The position numbers and the translations under genes were made by a program. DNA of 64,000 nt, from the NCBI RefSeq assembly GCF_023715505.1, contig NZ_JAMBOH010000001.1:248001-312000 (forward strand), read 5' to 3'. The stretch is from Neobacillus cucumis (GTDB taxonomy: Bacteria; Bacillota; Bacilli; Bacillales_B; DSM-18226). Below the pieces are notes generated by a model, which ran no database searches, was not told where the DNA came from, and saw nothing but the letters and a program-made list of their open reading frames with translations. Positions 1 to 8,882 of this stretch are shown piece by piece (the stretch's first letter is position 1; the number at the start of each line of letters is the position of its first letter).

Positions 1-83
1 ATAATTCCCTGCATGTCTTTGTGAAAATATGTTAAACTCTTCTATGTTAAGGTGTAACTATTATCACCGAGGAGGGTTCATCA

Positions 84-488
84 TTGATTGAAGTCTATAT
101 TGATGGGGCTAGTGCTGGTAATCCTGGACCAAGTGGAGCCGGGATATTCATTAAAGGAAATGGTACTTTGGAGAAATACTCCATACCGCTTGGAAGCATG
201 TCGAACCATGAAGCAGAATTTCTTGCTTTAATTGAAGCTCTTGACATTTGTTATAAAAAAGGATTAGTCCATTCCATTATCTCATTTCGAACAGACTCTG
301 AATTAGTAAACATGGCTATGGATAGAGAGTTTACTAAAAATAAATCGTATGCACCCTTACTTGAAAAGGCATTAAAACTTACCAAAAAATTTGATTTATT
401 CTTTATGAAATGGATCCCAAGTGCCGAAAACAAAGTTGCAGATGAACTGGCTAGATTGGCGATTCAAAAAAATATCAGAGAGGACTAG
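84..488 (+). CDS. RNase HI-like protein
   Basis: A 134-residue RNase H fold protein that would cut the RNA strand of RNA:DNA hybrids. The four acidic positions expected of RNase HI are present: D7 in YIDGASAGNPGP, E45 in NHEAEF, D71 in TDSEL and D120 in VADELA, so I see no reason to call it inactive. The start is TTG at 84, set by the strong site gaggagg nine bases upstream. It is the counterpart of the YpeP/YpdQ-type RNase H-like proteins that B. subtilis carries in this chromosomal segment; which of the two I cannot tell. A DMT transporter follows after five bases, probably in the same operon. Confidence 0.85.
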   Translation: MIEVYIDGASAGNPGPSGAGIFIKGNGTLEKYSIPLGSMSNHEAEFLALIEALDICYKKGLVHSIISFRTDSELVNMAMDREFTKNKSYAPLLEKALKLTKKFDLFFMKWIPSAENKVADELARLAIQKNIRED

Positions 489-493
489 ACAGC

Positions 494-1414
494 ATGAAAC
501 GACCATTAATTGCCGATTTAAGCCTGCTATTTGTTACATTAATTTGGGGTACAACTTTTGTACTAGTCCAAAATGCGATTAATTTTCTCCCGCCATTTGC
601 TTTTAATGGCATCCGTTTTTCCCTGGCAGCTCTTCTATTATTTTTCTGCTTGCTCTTTTGTGATTTTAAGCAGTTAAAGCAGATAAACTTGAAATTACTT
701 TCATCAGGAGTATTTATCGGTTTTTGGCTTTTTCTGGGTTATGTAACCCAAACAATTGGTCTCTTGTATACCACTACATCAAAGACAGGTTTTATTACAG
801 GACTCAGCGTTGTATTGGTTCCACTATTCTCCATTTTGTTACTAAAACAATACCCGAGTAAAAATGCAGTCTTAGGTGTTATAACAGCGACGCTTGGGTT
901 ATTTTTTTTGACGTTGACTGATGTTTCAGGATTAAATATTGGTGATGGGTTTGTCTTTATTTGTGCGATTAGTTTTGGTTTGCATATTATTATAACCGGT
1001 AAGGTCAGCAATAAATACCCTACTTTGCTATTAACGGTTATTCAAATAGCAACGGTCGGCCTATTATCCACTTTCTCCTCTTTCTTTTTTGAGGATTGGA
1101 GGACATCAATAGGGCTGGACATTTTAGTGTCAAAAGATGTTATGGCTGCATTGGTCATTACAAGCGTTTTTGCTACAGCGATTGCTTTTTTTATCCAAAC
1201 TAATTTTCAAAAATATACATCAGCAACAAGGGTTGCGTTAATTTTTGCCATGGAGCCAGTTTTTGCTGCAATAACAGGTTATTTTTGGGCCCATGAACGT
1301 TTATCGATCAGTGCCCTTTTTGGATGTATTCTGATCTTTCTGGGAATGATTATGGCCGAGCTTCCAGCAGGAAAGCTGGATTGGTTTAGAAAAAGTAAAA
1401 GTCTGGAAAGTTAA
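494..1414 (+). CDS. EamA/DMT-family membrane transporter
   Basis: A 306-residue integral membrane protein with about ten hydrophobic helices in two homologous halves. This is the drug/metabolite transporter (EamA) layout, with WGTTFVLVQ in the first helix and a second-half EPVFAAITG motif typical of the family. It probably exports a small metabolite or amino acid; the substrate cannot be read from sequence. It follows the RNase H-like gene by five bases and ends at a strong terminator, so the two form one unit. Confidence 0.85.
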   Translation: MKRPLIADLSLLFVTLIWGTTFVLVQNAINFLPPFAFNGIRFSLAALLLFFCLLFCDFKQLKQINLKLLSSGVFIGFWLFLGYVTQTIGLLYTTTSKTGFITGLSVVLVPLFSILLLKQYPSKNAVLGVITATLGLFFLTLTDVSGLNIGDGFVFICAISFGLHIIITGKVSNKYPTLLLTVIQIATVGLLSTFSSFFFEDWRTSIGLDILVSKDVMAALVITSVFATAIAFFIQTNFQKYTSATRVALIFAMEPVFAAITGYFWAHERLSISALFGCILIFLGMIMAELPAGKLDWFRKSKSLES

Positions 1415-1442
1415 AAGCTCCCTATCTTCTGGGAGCTTTTCT
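1413..1442 (+). terminator. Rho-independent terminator
   Basis: Ten-base perfect stem AAAAGCTCCC/GGGAGCTTTT with a short loop, overlapping the stop of the DMT transporter. It works in both directions and also faces the convergent small gene. Confidence 0.85.
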
Positions 1443-1449
1443 AATTTAA

Positions 1450-1719
1450 TTATATAGCCAGTAATTCTCTATCCTTTAAATATTTTAACGCAGCTTTTCT
1501 CGAGTTGATATTATTTGCTGTTAACATTTCGAGCAAGGCCACATAGAAACTTCCGTCAAAACGTTTTTGTGCTTTTAAAGTCAATTCAATTGCGGTATTA
1601 ATGATTTCATCGGAAGCATTTGTATAGTGTTTTCCGAAGAAAATAAATCCAATCGCATCCTCTTGAAATTGAAAACCCTTCCCTTTCAAGTAGTGCAAAT
1701 AATCTTCAACTGTTAACAC
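1450..1719 (-). CDS. small conserved protein, probably DUF6123 family
   Basis: An 89-residue soluble protein, mostly helical, with no signal peptide and no Cys or catalytic motif. The sequence (MLTVEDYLHYLKGKGF..., FDGSFYVALLEML) resembles the short Bacillaceae proteins grouped as DUF6123, recognised from memory only. The start is GTG, with gagagga 13 bases upstream, which is rather far. It lies downstream of the PAP2-like gene on the same strand. Function unknown. Confidence 0.7.
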   Translation of the reverse strand: MLTVEDYLHYLKGKGFQFQEDAIGFIFFGKHYTNASDEIINTAIELTLKAQKRFDGSFYVALLEMLTANNINSRKAALKYLKDRELLAI

Positions 1720-1754
1720 GGTTCAGACCAATCCTCTCCCACACATATGAACAG

Positions 1755-2246
1755 TTAAAATCTTAACTTAAATTTTAAAAATTTTCTATCCTTTTTTGTA
1801 CAAAGATGACCGATGACACCAACTAATACTCCTAACAAGGCCCCTCCCACTACTTCTTCTGGCTGGTGACCTAACATTTCCTTCAGCTTTTTTGGGGCCT
1901 CTTGTTTATATTCCAGACTTTCTTCTTTATGAATTTTCTCAATTAAATCATTCATTGAATTTACTTTTAGAGTTAGTTCCCCCGTCTGCCTCCGTACCCC
2001 TTGCGCATCATACATAACAATTAAGCCGTAGACAAGCGAAAGAGCAAAGTCAAAGGTTGTCAATCCCCTTTGCAGTGCAATATACGTAGTCAAAGTGGAA
2101 ACACCAGCGGAATGGGAACTTGGCATTCCGCCTGTTCCAAAAAATAAGTCAGGCCGCCATTCTTTCTTTTTGAAATAATGGATGGGAATCTTAACACCTT
2201 GGGCAAGACCAATGCTAAAAAGGGCTAAATAAACACCTTTGTTCAT
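1755..2246 (-). CDS. divergent PAP2-family membrane protein (YuiD-like)
   Basis: About 163 residues with hydrophobic helices and the motif GGMPSSHSAGVSTL, which matches the PSSHSA core of the PAP2 phosphatase signature. The flanking sequence (YDAQGVRRQTGE) is typical of the YuiD 'divergent PAP2' subfamily. It is likely a membrane-bound lipid-phosphate or undecaprenyl-related phosphatase, but activity in this subfamily is not established. I chose the second ATG of an ATGATG pair because aggtga lies at proper distance from it; a longer frame starts at 2264. Confidence 0.85.
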   Translation of the reverse strand: MNKGVYLALFSIGLAQGVKIPIHYFKKKEWRPDLFFGTGGMPSSHSAGVSTLTTYIALQRGLTTFDFALSLVYGLIVMYDAQGVRRQTGELTLKVNSMNDLIEKIHKEESLEYKQEAPKKLKEMLGHQPEEVVGGALLGVLVGVIGHLCTKKDRKFLKFKLRF

Positions 2247-2331
2247 CATATCACCTCTACCCATTATTGTTCAGAAAGTGGTGTTTTATTATTCCTAGTG
2301 GAAATACTAAAAAAGTGGGAGGTGAAGTGTT

Positions 2332-2472
2332 TTGACTAAAAAAGGCAACGCTAGTCGAGGAGTGAAAGCTCCGAGCGTCAATCCGCAAGGATATGGGCAG
2401 GATGCAGAAATGACCGAGGATCCAAAAAGCGAGTTAGAGAATAGAGCAAAGAAAAGTAATACTAAAATATAA
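2332..2472 (+). CDS. sspL: small acid-soluble spore protein L
   Basis: A 46-residue basic, hydrophilic peptide starting at TTG 2332 behind the strong site gggaggtga. The C-terminus DPKSELENRAKKSNTK closely matches the DPKTELEERAKKSNTK ending of B. subtilis SspL. It is made in the forespore as a minor small acid-soluble protein. The position between ypcP and the RNase H-like gene is the same as in B. subtilis. A candidate forespore sigma-factor -10 (AATACTA) lies at 2303-2309, but I see no convincing -35. Confidence 0.88.
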   Translation: MTKKGNASRGVKAPSVNPQGYGQDAEMTEDPKSELENRAKKSNTKI

Positions 2473-2498
2473 CTTTTGCACAATTTGCGGGTAATAAA

Positions 2499-2531
2499 GA
2501 AGGGTGTCCCAACGTGTGGAACACCCTTTAT
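2499..2531. terminator. bidirectional terminator between sspL and ypcP
   Basis: Inverted repeat AAGGGTGT...ACACCCTT with extra pairing through the loop, between two converging genes. Confidence 0.75.
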
Positions 2532-2533
2532 AC

Positions 2534-3427
2534 TTAGGAAATAATCGCCTCATCAAGCGGAAACAGCCGCTGAATACCTCGAAGCTCGACTTCCTTCAAT
2601 TTATTTAACGCCCTTTCCCTTGGAATGGACAATCCAGCCTGGTCAAGTTGACATGTTATGGGAACATCGCATTTTATTTCGGCTAAGGTCCTAGACAAAT
2701 GGAGCATATCTAAATCCTGCTCGATTTTTGATTTATGGGATTTTGATAAGCGGTCAAGATTGGAAATAATCCCCTCTACATGTTCGAACTCTTTTAAAAG
2801 CTTTAGAGCTGTTTTTTCACCAATCCCTTTAACCCCAGGGTAATTATCGCTAGGATCACCCATGAGAGCCTTTAAATCAATCATCTGTCTTGGCATGATC
2901 CCCTTATCTTCAAAGAAAGTTTGCGGTGTATGAACAAGATAATTGCCATATCCTTTTTTGAGTAATATAACAGAAATATCCTCATCTAATAGCTGGAGAA
3001 TATCCTGGTCACCCGTTAAGATTGATACATGTGCAGTACCCTTCATTTGCTGTGCAATCGTACCTATGCAATCATCGGCCTCATACCCTGCCAAACCAAT
3101 ATTAGGAATATCGAAGGACTCAACAACCTCTTTGACTAAATCAAATTGTGGAATAAGCTCAATCGGCGCCTCGCCCCGATTCCCCTTATAATCAGCAAAT
3201 ATTTCTGTTCGAAAGGTTTTGCTCCCCATATCCCAGCAAACAGCAAGGTGTGTCGGCTTAAATGAAGAAACAGCCGTAAATAAATGTTTAACGAAACCAT
3301 GAATTCCATTCGTCGGAATTCCTTTTGAATTTATCATAAATTGGCCTGTTACCGCGGTAGCGTAAAAAGCACGGAATAGTAAGGCCATACCATCAACGAG
3401 CATTAATGAAGGCTTTTGATTTTCCAA
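2534..3427 (-). CDS. ypcP: 5'-3' exonuclease (PolA 5'-nuclease type)
   Basis: A 297-residue stand-alone version of the DNA polymerase I 5'-nuclease domain. It carries the metal-binding acidic clusters of the FEN superfamily: LMLVDGMALLFRA at the N-terminus, GYEADDCIGT near residue 120 and LTGDQDILQL near 145, followed by the helix-hairpin-helix DNA-binding segment DNYPGVKGIGEKTALKLL. It removes RNA primers or flaps during replication and repair. The start is TTG behind gaggagga. Location beside sspL is as in B. subtilis. Confidence 0.93.
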   Translation of the reverse strand: MENQKPSLMLVDGMALLFRAFYATAVTGQFMINSKGIPTNGIHGFVKHLFTAVSSFKPTHLAVCWDMGSKTFRTEIFADYKGNRGEAPIELIPQFDLVKEVVESFDIPNIGLAGYEADDCIGTIAQQMKGTAHVSILTGDQDILQLLDEDISVILLKKGYGNYLVHTPQTFFEDKGIMPRQMIDLKALMGDPSDNYPGVKGIGEKTALKLLKEFEHVEGIISNLDRLSKSHKSKIEQDLDMLHLSRTLAEIKCDVPITCQLDQAGLSIPRERALNKLKEVELRGIQRLFPLDEAIIS

Positions 3428-3490
3428 TTTTTTAGTCCTCCTCTTGGTATACTAAAAAAACAGCACGTCTACCATTATACCATAAGGAGA

Positions 3491-4321
3491 CTAGGATGAT
3501 GATTCAATTTTATTTTCTTCATACGAAATCCAGTCGCTAAAGCTTCCCACATACAGCTTCACGTTTTCAAATCCCGCTTCCTTTAGTGCGAGGAAATTGG
3601 GGACAGCCGTTACCCCAGAGCCGCAATACACGATAATCGGCTGGTTTGAGTCAAGATCAGAGAATCGCTCCATTTGTTCAGAATTTGGTAAATAACGACC
3701 TCCTCTTAATCCTTCCATCCATGGTTTATTAAGTGCCCCTGGGATATGCCCTGCTTTTTTATCAATCGGTTCTTCTAAACCAAGGTAGCGTTTGGCTTCA
3801 CGGGAATCAATTAATACCTTGTCTTGTTTGGCAACCGCAGTCTTCACCTCTTCATGTGTTGCAAGTAACTCAGACCTCAATCCCATGCGGAAATCCTCCC
3901 TTTTAAAGGTTGGAATATCTGCAGTTACCGGAAAATCTGCTTCATGCCAGTTTTTGAAGCCACCATCCAGTACATACACATTTTCGTGGCCAAGATATTG
4001 CAAAAGCCACCAAAAACGAGCTGCAAAGGCGCCTTCCCCATCATCATAAGCAATGACTGTCATTTCATGATTGATACCTGCATTTTCAAGCTTATTGACT
4101 AAGACATCAACATCCGGCAAGGGATGGCGTCCACCATGCTCACAGACAGTTCCTGATAAATCTTGTTCTAAATCAAAGTAGACCGCCCCAGGCAGGTGAC
4201 TTTGCAGATAATTAATTTTTCCCTTTTGTGGTTCTGCTAAAGAAAAACGGCAATCTACAATTCTTACATTCACATCATTTAAATGTTTCCATAGCCATTC
4301 ACTGTCTTTTACATATTTCAT
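3491..4321 (-). CDS. sulfurtransferase (rhodanese / 3-mercaptopyruvate type)
   Basis: A 276-residue two-domain rhodanese. The second domain has the catalytic loop CGSGVTA at about residue 229, which is closer to mercaptopyruvate sulfurtransferases (CGSGVTA) than to thiosulfate rhodaneses (CRKGVTA). The N-terminal domain lacks the catalytic Cys, as is normal. It transfers sulfane sulfur to cyanide or a thiol acceptor. RBS gggagg is eight bases before ATG. It follows dynA by 17 bases on the same strand. Confidence 0.9.
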   Translation of the reverse strand: MKYVKDSEWLWKHLNDVNVRIVDCRFSLAEPQKGKINYLQSHLPGAVYFDLEQDLSGTVCEHGGRHPLPDVDVLVNKLENAGINHEMTVIAYDDGEGAFAARFWWLLQYLGHENVYVLDGGFKNWHEADFPVTADIPTFKREDFRMGLRSELLATHEEVKTAVAKQDKVLIDSREAKRYLGLEEPIDKKAGHIPGALNKPWMEGLRGGRYLPNSEQMERFSDLDSNQPIIVYCGSGVTAVPNFLALKEAGFENVKLYVGSFSDWISYEENKIESSS

Positions 4322-4338
4322 GCCTTTCGCCTCCCTAT

Positions 4339-7300
4339 TTATTCTGAAAGCTTATGCTCTATTTCCAGTAAAAGCTCAACGGAAACTCCTCCGTCTAAGG
4401 CTGAAAGCAGACTTAAGTAAAACTCCTCAGTCTGTTCATCGATTTTCTTTATTAGTTTACTGAAATTATCCTTCAGCTCTAAATCATAATGTTGATTTAA
4501 ACGGGCGGCTTCATCCTTTAGATAATCATCCGCAAGTGCATTTAGTACATGATACAACTCATCACTCATTAACTTTTTCTCATTTTTCTCAAAAAAGGAC
4601 TTTGGATTTTTAAAATAGGAAAGTGCTTTACTAAACTGCTGCTGATTTACGTTTTTAAAAGCTATCGGGAAATCAATTTTATTACTTTCCTTTTTTTCAA
4701 ACATTGAAAAAGAAAGATCTTGGTTTACATCAAGTAAATTCCGAGTGAGTCGTTCTTGATAATCCCTAAACAAATTGTCAATAAACCGATCTAATCTTAC
4801 AGTTGTAGCCCTAAGTTCTTGGGCAAAATCAAAGCCAAAACTCTCAAGAAATTCATCAAGTCCTGCATGCAGAGCCTTTTTCAAGTTACGGCCATCATCC
4901 CTTAAAGTAGATGGGTTAAAGGCCTCCCTAAAGAAATCACCAAACCGTAAGAAGACTCTTTGCTTAATATAAAAAATTAATTCTTCTGCTTCTTGGATCA
5001 ATCGATTTTGTAAAGAAGCAACAGTTTCATTGTTAAGAATAATCCTAACCTTTGCTTGCTGCTTCTCAATTTCTGCTCGTTTTTGTGCTTTAATGGTCTG
5101 GTCTTGTTGGGAATTCTGAATAAGTGTCTTTACCAATTCATGGACCCTTGTTAATTCTTTTTCCGCCGAAGAAATCGCCATTTCTGTGAGGTCATTAGAA
5201 ATAAAATGATAAAATGCCTGCTCAAATGGTTTCATACCAGAGGTCACATTTAAATTGGGATTGTTTTTTTCCTTTAGTGCCAAAAGGCTAGATAAGGAAT
5301 AAATATGAGGATTTCTTACCCCATACTTAATTAAATGTTCCTCAACATAATCGACAACGGAATCCTTTTCTTCATCATTTTCAGCCAGGTCGATCGCGTT
5401 AATGATAAAGAACATCTTATCCATTTGAAACGATTCCTTTACACGTCCAAGCTGTATTAAAAATTCGCGGTCTGCTTTAGAAAAAGCATGATTATAATAG
5501 GTTACAAAAAGAATGGCATCTGAATTTTTAATGTAATCAAAGGCTACACCAGTATGTCTGGCATTAATGGAATCTGCCCCAGGCGTATCGACAAGCGTAA
5601 TTCCCTTTCGTGTCAGATCACAATCATAGTAAAGCTCAATCCATTCCACGTAACATGATTTTTCTTCCTGTGCGACAAACTCATGAAAGTCAGCTAAATC
5701 TGTTGTCTTAATTGTACCAAGTAATGAAACAAAGGAGTCATAACCCTTTTGAAAAGCATGTAAAAAGGCTATATGCGTCTTTTCTAATACCCCTTCACCT
5801 GACTCGAGATTAATTTGCTCGATTAAGTTTATAGCATCTGAAAAACTATCTGCATGGAGGTCAAAAACCTTTAAAGAACGATTAATATCATCAAGCAGTG
5901 TATTTGACTCTTTAAACTTCACTAAAACCGTGCCATGCGGATGTTCGGCAGTGACAGGCTTAATTTTATTAATTGCCGCTGTGGTTGGGTTTGGAGAAAC
6001 AGGCAGGACCTTCTCCCCCATTAAGGCATTGGCGAAAGAGGACTTACCCGCACTAAACGCACCAAAAAGTGCGACTGTAAACCCCTTATTAGCCAGCCTA
6101 TCAGCCTTTTCGGTTAATTCTTTTGATATTTTATGAAAACCGGGCAGGTCCTTTATAAGGTTTGATGCCTGTTTAAGTTTGGCGGTTGTTTGCTGTAAGA
6201 GATCTCCTGTTGGTTCTCTCTCAGATTTAAACTCTGTCTTGGTTGCTTTGGTTTTCCTTGTTTTTTCGGATTTTTCTTTCACCATATTGACTTCCCCAAG
6301 GGAGTTAACTACTTCGTACTCTTCTTCTTCATCACTAAAAAGCTGATATACATCCTCCTGTAACGTTTTCGTGTTTGCCAACAGTTCATTTAATAAATTT
6401 TCTCGATGTAGATGTGCTAATTCATGCTTTTTTAGCTCATCTAATGCATTAACATACTTTTCAATCTTTTGGAATTCTCGTTCATATTTTTTGATTAAGT
6501 TAGCACTTTGTTCTTTTAAAGCTTCCATTAATTGGTCTTTAAAATCTGTTAATTGGGTCCGAGCAATTCTCTTAATCTCATTCGCCACGTCTTCTGTATA
6601 ATGAAGCACATAATCCCCGGTAACACGAGCCCCCTGCTTAACTGTATTCCTCAATAAATCCATTGATACTGGTATAGAAAAAGACTGTGCTATGCCTTGG
6701 AGTTCAGGTTTGTCAAGTTCTGTTACCTTTAAGGTAGACAGTAAAAATTCCCGTAAATGCCACTCAAGCTGAGTTCTAGTTTTCTCTAGCAAATCATTAT
6801 AAAAACTGGTTAACCTTTGATTCCGCTCTTCTTCGGTTTTCTGTTTCGAAAATAAAAAACCAACTTTAAAATCCTTTTGACAACTTTCCAAATACTTTTC
6901 AGCTAATTCCCTTGTTTGAAATGGCATAAGGTAGGAATTTTTCATGATTTGGTTAATTTCTATATCAAATTCCTTTTCTTTTTCTAAAGGTTCATCCTTA
7001 GCTTTATTAAGATCGGATACAAGTGTCTGAAAGTTTATTAATAAATCTTCTTTCTGCTTATCTGGCAGTTCATTCAATACTTCGAGTGAAGAGGCAATTT
7101 CTTCCGCTTCCTGCTTTTTTACAAATCTTAAATGGTCAAAGGCAATTTTCTTTAATGAATGGAAAATAGATGGAACGATCAGTTCGTCTTTCTCGGCCAG
7201 TTTATCAGCAATAAATTCTTGTAATTCTTGAAACTGGTTAAATTGATATCTTTTATCTTTTAAAGAGGTATAAAAGATCCTTGCTGGTTTCACACCCCAA

Positions 7301-7986
7301 GAGGCAAAAGAATCTACAACACTCTTTTGAAAAGCTTGAAAAGTTAATTCCTCATCTTTATGTTTATCAATTTGATTGATAACGAGGTATACCTCTTTAC
7401 CTGCCTCTGTTAACTCCTTTGTAAATAAGAAATTCAATTCTGCTTGGACATGATTGTAGTCCATGACATAAAAAATGACATCGGCTAGGTGGATAGCGGA
7501 TTCTGTAGCAATCCGATGAGCATCATCAGCTGAATCAATTCCTGGTGTATCCAGTATCATTGTATTGGACGGTAATCTAGTGTCGCTATGGCTGATTTCC
7601 ACTTCCTCGATTTTGTCGCCGTCTTTACAATAATTTTTGACTAAATCATAATCATAGGGAGCTAAATAAAGCCTCGGTTTTTCATTTTTAAAATATACTT
7701 TTGCATAATCCTCACCAGATTTTACTTTTACCAAGTTTGCACTTGTTGGAATGGGGCTTGATGGAAGCAGATTTTCCCCAACCACCTGATTGATCATTGT
7801 CGATTTCCCAGCTGAAAAATGGCCGCAAAAAGCAATCGAATACTCTCGATTCTCTAACTTTCTTGCAAGTTGTTTTACCTTTTCGGCTTGGACTTGATCG
7901 TGCTGATTTCTTAAATATTCATATACCGAAACCATTTTACTTTTAAGTGTAAGAAAAGTGTCTTCCCGTCTAGCTGTTTGCACCAT
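4339..7986 (-). CDS. dynA: double dynamin-like GTPase
   Basis: About 1215 residues containing two complete bacterial dynamin units fused head to tail. The first G domain has GHFSAGKSTMIN (P-loop), DTPGIDS (G3) and NQIDK (G4); the second has GAFSAGKSSFAN, DTPGADS and NAIDLAE. Each is followed by long coiled-coil/helical stalk sequence. This matches B. subtilis DynA (YpbR), which tethers and fuses membranes and helps resist phage and membrane damage. I start it at ATG 7986 because aagggg is seven bases upstream; an in-frame ATG at 8007 has no ribosome site. Confidence 0.95.
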   Translation of the reverse strand: MVQTARREDTFLTLKSKMVSVYEYLRNQHDQVQAEKVKQLARKLENREYSIAFCGHFSAGKSTMINQVVGENLLPSSPIPTSANLVKVKSGEDYAKVYFKNEKPRLYLAPYDYDLVKNYCKDGDKIEEVEISHSDTRLPSNTMILDTPGIDSADDAHRIATESAIHLADVIFYVMDYNHVQAELNFLFTKELTEAGKEVYLVINQIDKHKDEELTFQAFQKSVVDSFASWGVKPARIFYTSLKDKRYQFNQFQELQEFIADKLAEKDELIVPSIFHSLKKIAFDHLRFVKKQEAEEIASSLEVLNELPDKQKEDLLINFQTLVSDLNKAKDEPLEKEKEFDIEINQIMKNSYLMPFQTRELAEKYLESCQKDFKVGFLFSKQKTEEERNQRLTSFYNDLLEKTRTQLEWHLREFLLSTLKVTELDKPELQGIAQSFSIPVSMDLLRNTVKQGARVTGDYVLHYTEDVANEIKRIARTQLTDFKDQLMEALKEQSANLIKKYEREFQKIEKYVNALDELKKHELAHLHRENLLNELLANTKTLQEDVYQLFSDEEEEYEVVNSLGEVNMVKEKSEKTRKTKATKTEFKSEREPTGDLLQQTTAKLKQASNLIKDLPGFHKISKELTEKADRLANKGFTVALFGAFSAGKSSFANALMGEKVLPVSPNPTTAAINKIKPVTAEHPHGTVLVKFKESNTLLDDINRSLKVFDLHADSFSDAINLIEQINLESGEGVLEKTHIAFLHAFQKGYDSFVSLLGTIKTTDLADFHEFVAQEEKSCYVEWIELYYDCDLTRKGITLVDTPGADSINARHTGVAFDYIKNSDAILFVTYYNHAFSKADREFLIQLGRVKESFQMDKMFFIINAIDLAENDEEKDSVVDYVEEHLIKYGVRNPHIYSLSSLLALKEKNNPNLNVTSGMKPFEQAFYHFISNDLTEMAISSAEKELTRVHELVKTLIQNSQQDQTIKAQKRAEIEKQQAKVRIILNNETVASLQNRLIQEAEELIFYIKQRVFLRFGDFFREAFNPSTLRDDGRNLKKALHAGLDEFLESFGFDFAQELRATTVRLDRFIDNLFRDYQERLTRNLLDVNQDLSFSMFEKKESNKIDFPIAFKNVNQQQFSKALSYFKNPKSFFEKNEKKLMSDELYHVLNALADDYLKDEAARLNQHYDLELKDNFSKLIKKIDEQTEEFYLSLLSALDGGVSVELLLEIEHKLSE

Positions 7987-8090
7987 TGATATTCCCCTTA
8001 GCATCATAGTAATATTTTTTATTTTATACGATAATTCAAATATTTCCTATAATGCACACTCCATTTGGGGTGAAAATTTTTAATCAAAAC

Positions 8091-8118
8091 AAAAGCCAAG
8101 GATTTCTCCCTGGCTTTT
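8091..8118. terminator. terminator downstream of the Fur-boxed microprotein
   Basis: Inverted repeat AAAAGCCA...TGGCTTTT with A and T tracts on both sides. On the minus strand it ends the microprotein unit. Confidence 0.8.
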
Positions 8119-8126
8119 GAAATAAT

Positions 8127-8207
8127 TTATTGAGTTACATTTTTCAAAACGTGCTTCATGACAAATGCATATATAATCACCGTTCCACCAACAAAAGCAA
8201 AAGTCAT
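8127..8207 (-). CDS. Fur-boxed single-helix membrane microprotein (26 aa)
   Basis: A 26-residue frame starting with ATG seven bases after the strong site aaggaagg. The peptide begins MTFAFVGGTVIIYAFVMKH: one hydrophobic helix followed by a short basic tail. Upstream lie a sigma-A promoter and two Fur boxes, and a terminator follows directly, so it is a self-contained iron-regulated unit. I do not recognise the family. It is as short as Fur-regulated peptides such as FbpC, but I cannot claim homology. Role unknown. Confidence 0.7.
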   Translation of the reverse strand: MTFAFVGGTVIIYAFVMKHVLKNVTQ

Positions 8208-8236
8208 TCTTTACACCTTCCTTGTTAGAATCATCT

Positions 8237-8255
8237 GAGAATGATTTTCATTATT
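8237..8255 (-). promoter_or_regulatory. Fur box 2 (promoter-proximal to the microprotein)
   Basis: On the minus strand AATAATGAAAATCATTCTC matches 16 of 19 positions of the Fur consensus GATAATGATAATCATTATC. It lies between the -10 element and the ribosome site. Confidence 0.75.
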
Positions 8256-8261
8256 ATCGTT

Positions 8262-8290
8262 ATTTTAACATGGGTGATAATGATTTTCAA
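8262..8290 (-). promoter_or_regulatory. sigma-A promoter with overlapping Fur box 1
   Basis: On the minus strand TTGAAA (8285-8290), a 17-base spacer and TAAAAT (8262-8267). A second Fur-like sequence, ATTGAAAATCATTATC (8276-8291), covers the -35 and matches 14 of 16 consensus positions, so iron-loaded Fur should block polymerase. Confidence 0.72.
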
Positions 8291-8312
8291 TAACAATAGG
8301 TAATTGTCACAA

Positions 8313-8882
8313 TTATTTAACAATCTTCGGGATAAAACGGTGACAGTCTCGAAAGGTATCATCATACTCAGTTAATGTTTTAAGAGCTTTTTCCTCAATC
8401 GGGATTCGAATCATTAGGATCATAATGTTTAAGACTGTAAAAAGAATGGCTGTAAAGTAAGAGCTAAACAGCATCGGAACAGCAAACAACTCCAGTGCGA
8501 CCACCATGTAATTGGGATGTTTTAAAAAACGGTATGGTCCTTTCCTCACGATACTTGCATTTGCTAAGACAAGTATTTTTGTGTTCCAAAATCTTCCTAA
8601 TGAAGCAATTACCCATATTCTCACAACCTGTGCAAGAGCAAATAAGCTTAAGAACACAGGCCATAAAGGTGAAATTCCACGCTTAAGTAGGAACGTTTCA
8701 GTCAATAGGGATATAAAAAACATCATATGTATTAGAACCATATACTTATAGTGCTTCTCTCCGAATTCAACTGCACCTTGCTGTTTCATCCATATCTCAT
8801 TCCTTTTGGCAACAAAAAGTTCGACGATCCGTTGAAAAACGATAAAAGTTAATAACAAAACAAATGGAGTCATGACTATCAT
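8313..8882 (-). CDS. bpsB: isoprenylcysteine carboxyl methyltransferase-family enzyme (BpsB/YpbQ)
   Basis: A 189-residue membrane protein with about five hydrophobic helices. The C-terminal half carries the ICMT-type signature: GPYRFLKHPNYMVVALE followed by RIPIEEKAL. B. subtilis BpsB methylates alkylpyrones made by BpsA. The gene starts at the base after the bpsA stop codon (taaATG), with its ribosome site gaggtgg inside the end of bpsA, so the two are translationally coupled and act on the same product. Confidence 0.9.
   Translation of the reverse strand: MIVMTPFVLLLTFIVFQRIVELFVAKRNEIWMKQQGAVEFGEKHYKYMVLIHMMFFISLLTETFLLKRGISPLWPVFLSLFALAQVVRIWVIASLGRFWNTKILVLANASIVRKGPYRFLKHPNYMVVALELFAVPMLFSSYFTAILFTVLNIMILMIRIPIEEKALKTLTEYDDTFRDCHRFIPKIVK

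Noticed and set aside
2280..2309. Sigma-G promoter for sspL
   Set aside because: The -10 (AATACTA) fits but no GHATR sequence is found 18 bases upstream.
5930..6601. Antisense frames inside dynA
   Set aside because: Shadows of a well-supported gene with clear GTPase motifs.
8495..8751. Overlapping plus-strand frames in bpsB
   Set aside because: Antisense to a membrane methyltransferase; hydrophobic codons create open frames on the other strand.
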